In this document: positions 59,818 through 64,000 of the stretch, in pieces
Layout of the letters: every line of letters starts with the position of its first letter
How positions within the stretch are numbered: position 1 is the stretch's first letter
Source of the DNA: [Borrelia] turdi
GTDB taxonomy: Bacteria; Spirochaetota; Spirochaetia; Borreliales; Borreliaceae
Direction of reading: 5' to 3'
Length of the DNA: 64,000 bases
Assembly: GCF_008828755.2 (NCBI RefSeq)
Contig: NZ_QBLM01000001.1
Location: forward strand, 434,001-498,000
The notes under the pieces: model-generated
The model's input: the letters and a program-made list of their open reading frames with translations, nothing else
The model's database searches: none
Told to the model about the DNA's origin: nothing
Position numbers and translations under genes: made by a program

Positions 59818-60420
59818 TATATAGTTTGTAATTTTTTATATATTTATCAATATTTGCTATTTTACATAGGTGTTTTATAAGATTTTGCAATTTTATTTTT
59901 GATTATTTAAAAGATTATTGCAAATTAATATCAGGTTTTTATATTGAAATTGCAGTATTTTATTGCTTTGTTATTGTGAGCAAATTATAAAATTTTTTAT
60001 AAAATATATTTTATTTTTGCTGCTTGGATATTTTAGATTAATATTTTTATATAAGCCTATTTAAGCCTGATAAGTTTGACTTTTTAATCTGAGTTTTCAA
60101 AAAATGCAAAACATTTTATTAATAGGTATTTGTAATTGGGAAAATCTATAAAAACATACTTCAAGAATTAATTTTTATTAATAGATGGTATTAGACCTTT
60201 TTGCTAATTTTATATTACCAATTGATCTTTTTAAGAATTTATTATTGAAAGTTTTTCATATAAGTAGGTCTAAAAAATATGATTTTATGCAATTTCCAAT
60301 TTTTTTCTTTTTAATCAAGAGAATTTATTAACTAGCTAAGAATTTGATTAAAATATTTATTTATCGGGTGATTAAGTCATTTTGTTTTTATTATTATTAT
60401 CTTGTTTTAAAATGGAATTT
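59818..60420. other. A/T-rich gap with no recognised gene
   Basis: About 600 bp before mag. No ORF of useful length other than the upstream extension of the mag frame, no RNA gene and no strong hairpin. Short local repeats only. Confidence 0.5.
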
Positions 60421-60981
60421 ATGGATCGATATTTTTTTTTACAAGATGCTGCTACTGTTGCAAAGTTATTGCTTGGCAATTTATTGATTAGAAAGATCAA
60501 TAAAAAGGAAATAGTTGTCAGAATTGTTGAAACGGAAGCTTATATGGGAGTAATAGATAGCGCTTGCCATTCTTATGGCGGTAAGAGAACAAATCGCACA
60601 AATGCTATGTATAGCATGGGAGGCTATTCTTATGTATATATAATATATGGCATGCACCATATGTTTAACATTGTGACTGCAGATAAAAATAATCCCCAAG
60701 CCGTTTTAATTAGGAGTGTAGAACCTATTTCTCCATTATTAGAGGATAAAAGCATCCTTACTAATGGTCCTGGCAAACTTACAAAATTTTTAAACATTGA
60801 TTTAACCTTTAATGAAGTTGATCTTATTGGAAATGGTGATCTTTTTTTACAAAGAGGTTTGAATCTAGATTTTAATATAGTTTGTTCAAAAAGAATAAAT
60901 ATTAATTATGCGCAAGAGGTTGATATAAACAAGCTTTGGAGATTTTATATTAAAGATAATAAATTTGTTTCAAGGTATTAA
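60421..60981 (+). CDS. 3-methyladenine DNA glycosylase (AAG/MPG family)
   Basis: 186 residues from MDRYFFLQDA. Catalytic block RIVETEAYMG, HSYGGKRTNRTNAMY, GGYSYVYIIYGMHHMFNIVT and the GPGKLTKFLNI segment are those of alkyladenine glycosylase. Removes alkylated purines. The frame reaches back to a TTG at 60382, but that 13-residue extension (MFLLLLSCFKM...) is unsupported. SD is weak (GGAATTT). Lies inside the rRNA locus. Confidence 0.92.
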   Translation: MDRYFFLQDAATVAKLLLGNLLIRKINKKEIVVRIVETEAYMGVIDSACHSYGGKRTNRTNAMYSMGGYSYVYIIYGMHHMFNIVTADKNNPQAVLIRSVEPISPLLEDKSILTNGPGKLTKFLNIDLTFNEVDLIGNGDLFLQRGLNLDFNIVCSKRININYAQEVDINKLWRFYIKDNKFVSRY

Positions 60982-61081
60982 TTTTCATTTAAATAATGTT
61001 TTTAAAAAATTTCAAAAAAAATATTATTATAAAACTCGATTATTTTATGATTTAAGATCAATTTATTGAGAATAAATTATT

Positions 61082-61098
61082 TATGATATTATATCATA
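61082..61098. promoter_or_regulatory. operator-like repeat before the Cof hydrolase
   Basis: TATGATA-TTA-TATCATA, perfect 7-bp arms. With TTGAGA at 61066-61071 and TTATAT at 61089-61094 it overlaps a plausible promoter. The core is shared with the repeat upstream of uvrC (24053-24080). Confidence 0.45.
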
Positions 61099-61114
61099 CA
61101 AGAGAGATTTATAT

Positions 61115-61957
61115 ATGAATTCTAATTATAAAAAATATAAAATGCTAGTTTTTGATCTTGATGGCACTTTATTGAATAATAGTCATGAGATTAGTTTTCT
61201 GACTCTTGAGGTTCTTTTCACCTTGGGAAAAGATTTTAAAATAGTTATTGCAACTGGTAGAAGGTTGATTGAGCTTAGGAATATCAGGAATCAATTAAAA
61301 GAAAGCAATATTAGCGAAAATTATCTTGTAACGGCTAATGGAGCTGAAGTGTTTTTGAAAGAAAATTTAATTTTTAGATATGCAATGAGTTATGACTTAG
61401 TAAAAGAAATTCTCAAGATACAAAAAGACAATGTTGATGTTAATCTTTATGCTTTTGACACTTGGTATTCTGATTCAGATGTTAGAAGCCCTATTATGAA
61501 ACATTTTATTAAGGATTTGGGCTTAAATGTTGTGATTAGAGATTTGACTAAATTAGATGTTGATTCTATTTCTAAAATTGTTTATTATTGTGACGATTTA
61601 GCAACTCTTAATAAACTTGATAATGAAATTAGGAGCAAGGATTTTCAAGACATAAGGGTGTTTTTTTCTTTTAAGGATTTATTAGAAATTACCAATATTA
61701 ATGCTAATAAATATAATGCTATTAAAAATATTGCTTTTCTTGAAAACATTCCATTGTGTGATGTTTTAGCCTTTGGAGACAATAACAATGATTATGAGAT
61801 GCTTAAAAATCTTGGCAAGGGGATTTTAATGAAAAATGCCAATGAATTTCTTAAAATTAATTTAGCAAATAATGAAATAACAAAATTTAGTAATAATGAG
61901 GATGGTGTTGCTAGATTTTTAATTGATTTTTTTGAGCTTGATATTAAATATAAATAA
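61115..61957 (+). CDS. Cof-type HAD-IIB phosphatase
   Basis: 280 residues. HAD motifs: FDLDGTLLNN (I, about residue 13), TGRR (II), and AFGDNNNDYEML (IV). The cap between about 85 and 190 is of the C2b type. Such enzymes dephosphorylate sugar phosphates or cofactors, and the substrate is unknown. GAGAG precedes the ATG. Between mag and 23S. Confidence 0.93.
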   Translation: MNSNYKKYKMLVFDLDGTLLNNSHEISFLTLEVLFTLGKDFKIVIATGRRLIELRNIRNQLKESNISENYLVTANGAEVFLKENLIFRYAMSYDLVKEILKIQKDNVDVNLYAFDTWYSDSDVRSPIMKHFIKDLGLNVVIRDLTKLDVDSISKIVYYCDDLATLNKLDNEIRSKDFQDIRVFFSFKDLLEITNINANKYNAIKNIAFLENIPLCDVLAFGDNNNDYEMLKNLGKGILMKNANEFLKINLANNEITKFSNNEDGVARFLIDFFELDIKYK

Positions 61958-62044
61958 TTTATATCTGAATGTTTAATGTATTTGATTTTTATCAAAATTC
62001 TCTATTTAAAATAGAAATTTATTTATTAAAATTTTAGTAAAGTA

Positions 62045-62073
62045 TTGACATAGATTAAACAAAAATATATATT
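62045..62073 (+). promoter_or_regulatory. putative 23S rRNA promoter
   Basis: TTGACA (62045-62050), 17 nt, TATATT (62068-62073), about 45 nt upstream of mature 23S. ACATAGA (62048-62054) and its complement TCTATGT (62076-62082) bracket the spacer and -10. It indicates that 23S has its own promoter, apart from 16S. Confidence 0.65.
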
Positions 62074-62125
62074 ATTCTATGTTACATAAACAAATTGGCA
62101 AAGTAGAGATGGAAGATAAAAATAT

Positions 62126-64000
<1,875 letters not shown>

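Noticed and set aside
60382-60420. Hydrophobic N-terminal extension of the DNA glycosylase that looks like a lipobox (LLLLSC)
   Set aside because: It requires a TTG start without a ribosome binding site, and a DNA repair enzyme has no reason to be a lipoprotein.

Overview
The window is chromosomal DNA from a Lyme-group spirochete (Borrelia/Borreliella). The evidence is very low G+C, ribosomal, gyrase and EF-Tu proteins that I recognise as close to B. burgdorferi, a 16S gene of the Borrelia type, and an rRNA locus in which tRNA-Ile is inverted and a mag/Cof-hydrolase pair lies between 16S and 23S. Gene order matches what I recall of the centre of the linear B. burgdorferi chromosome. I see no insertion sequence, prophage, CRISPR array or plasmid-type island. 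The species cannot be fixed by reading alone.

Layout. 1-7.4 kb (minus): the tuf-S10-spc ribosomal operon from tuf to the first codons of rplE. 7.7-19.5 kb: a lipoprotein gene and a MATE exporter, then a minus-strand envelope/housekeeping run (murA, a degenerate YmdB-family protein, lspA, a Nif3-like gene, a YfiH/PgeF gene, lptB-lptA-LptC-like, ndk, ebfC, dnaX). 19.8-21.1 kb: SRP RNA and four tRNAs (all three serine isoacceptors plus Arg) around a lipoprotein gene. 21.2-29.6 kb: a TPR gene, a LamG/FN3 exported protein, uvrC, a lipoprotein, holA, a glycolipid glycosyltransferase and mscS. 29.8-36.7 kb (plus): a split chromate-transporter pair, then the tightly coupled rpoN-hpf-ptsH-antiporter::EIIA genes and aspS. 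37-42.6 kb (minus): fba, a UDP-sugar epimerase, khpB, yidC, rnpA, rpmH and a DciA-like gene. 42.6-53 kb: the replication-origin region, dnaN-[oriC]-dnaA-gyrB-gyrA-parB and the opposed parA-parZ pair. 53-62 kb: small conserved genes, then the rRNA locus. 62.1-64 kb: the 5' two thirds of 23S rRNA.

Genes left of about 43.3 kb are mostly on the minus strand and those to the right mostly on the plus strand. Base composition flips in the same place, which marks the bidirectional origin in or beside dnaN/dnaA. The dnaN-dnaA gap carries a DnaA-trio-like element and TTGTTTAA repeats. The gyrA terminator hairpin contains a parS-like 16-mer.

Most striking finding: between tRNA-Ala and tRNA-Ile lies a second, heavily decayed 16S rRNA gene (about 57917-59395) that brings along homologous leader and trailer sequence. 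It keeps islands such as the 530 loop but has lost the decoding-site and anti-Shine-Dalgarno sequences. Next in interest are the covalent fusion of a CPA2 cation/proton antiporter to a PTS EIIA(Ntr)-like domain inside the rpoN-hpf-ptsH gene group, a YmdB homologue that has lost its metal ligands, and long perfect palindromes between dnaA and gyrB and upstream of parA.
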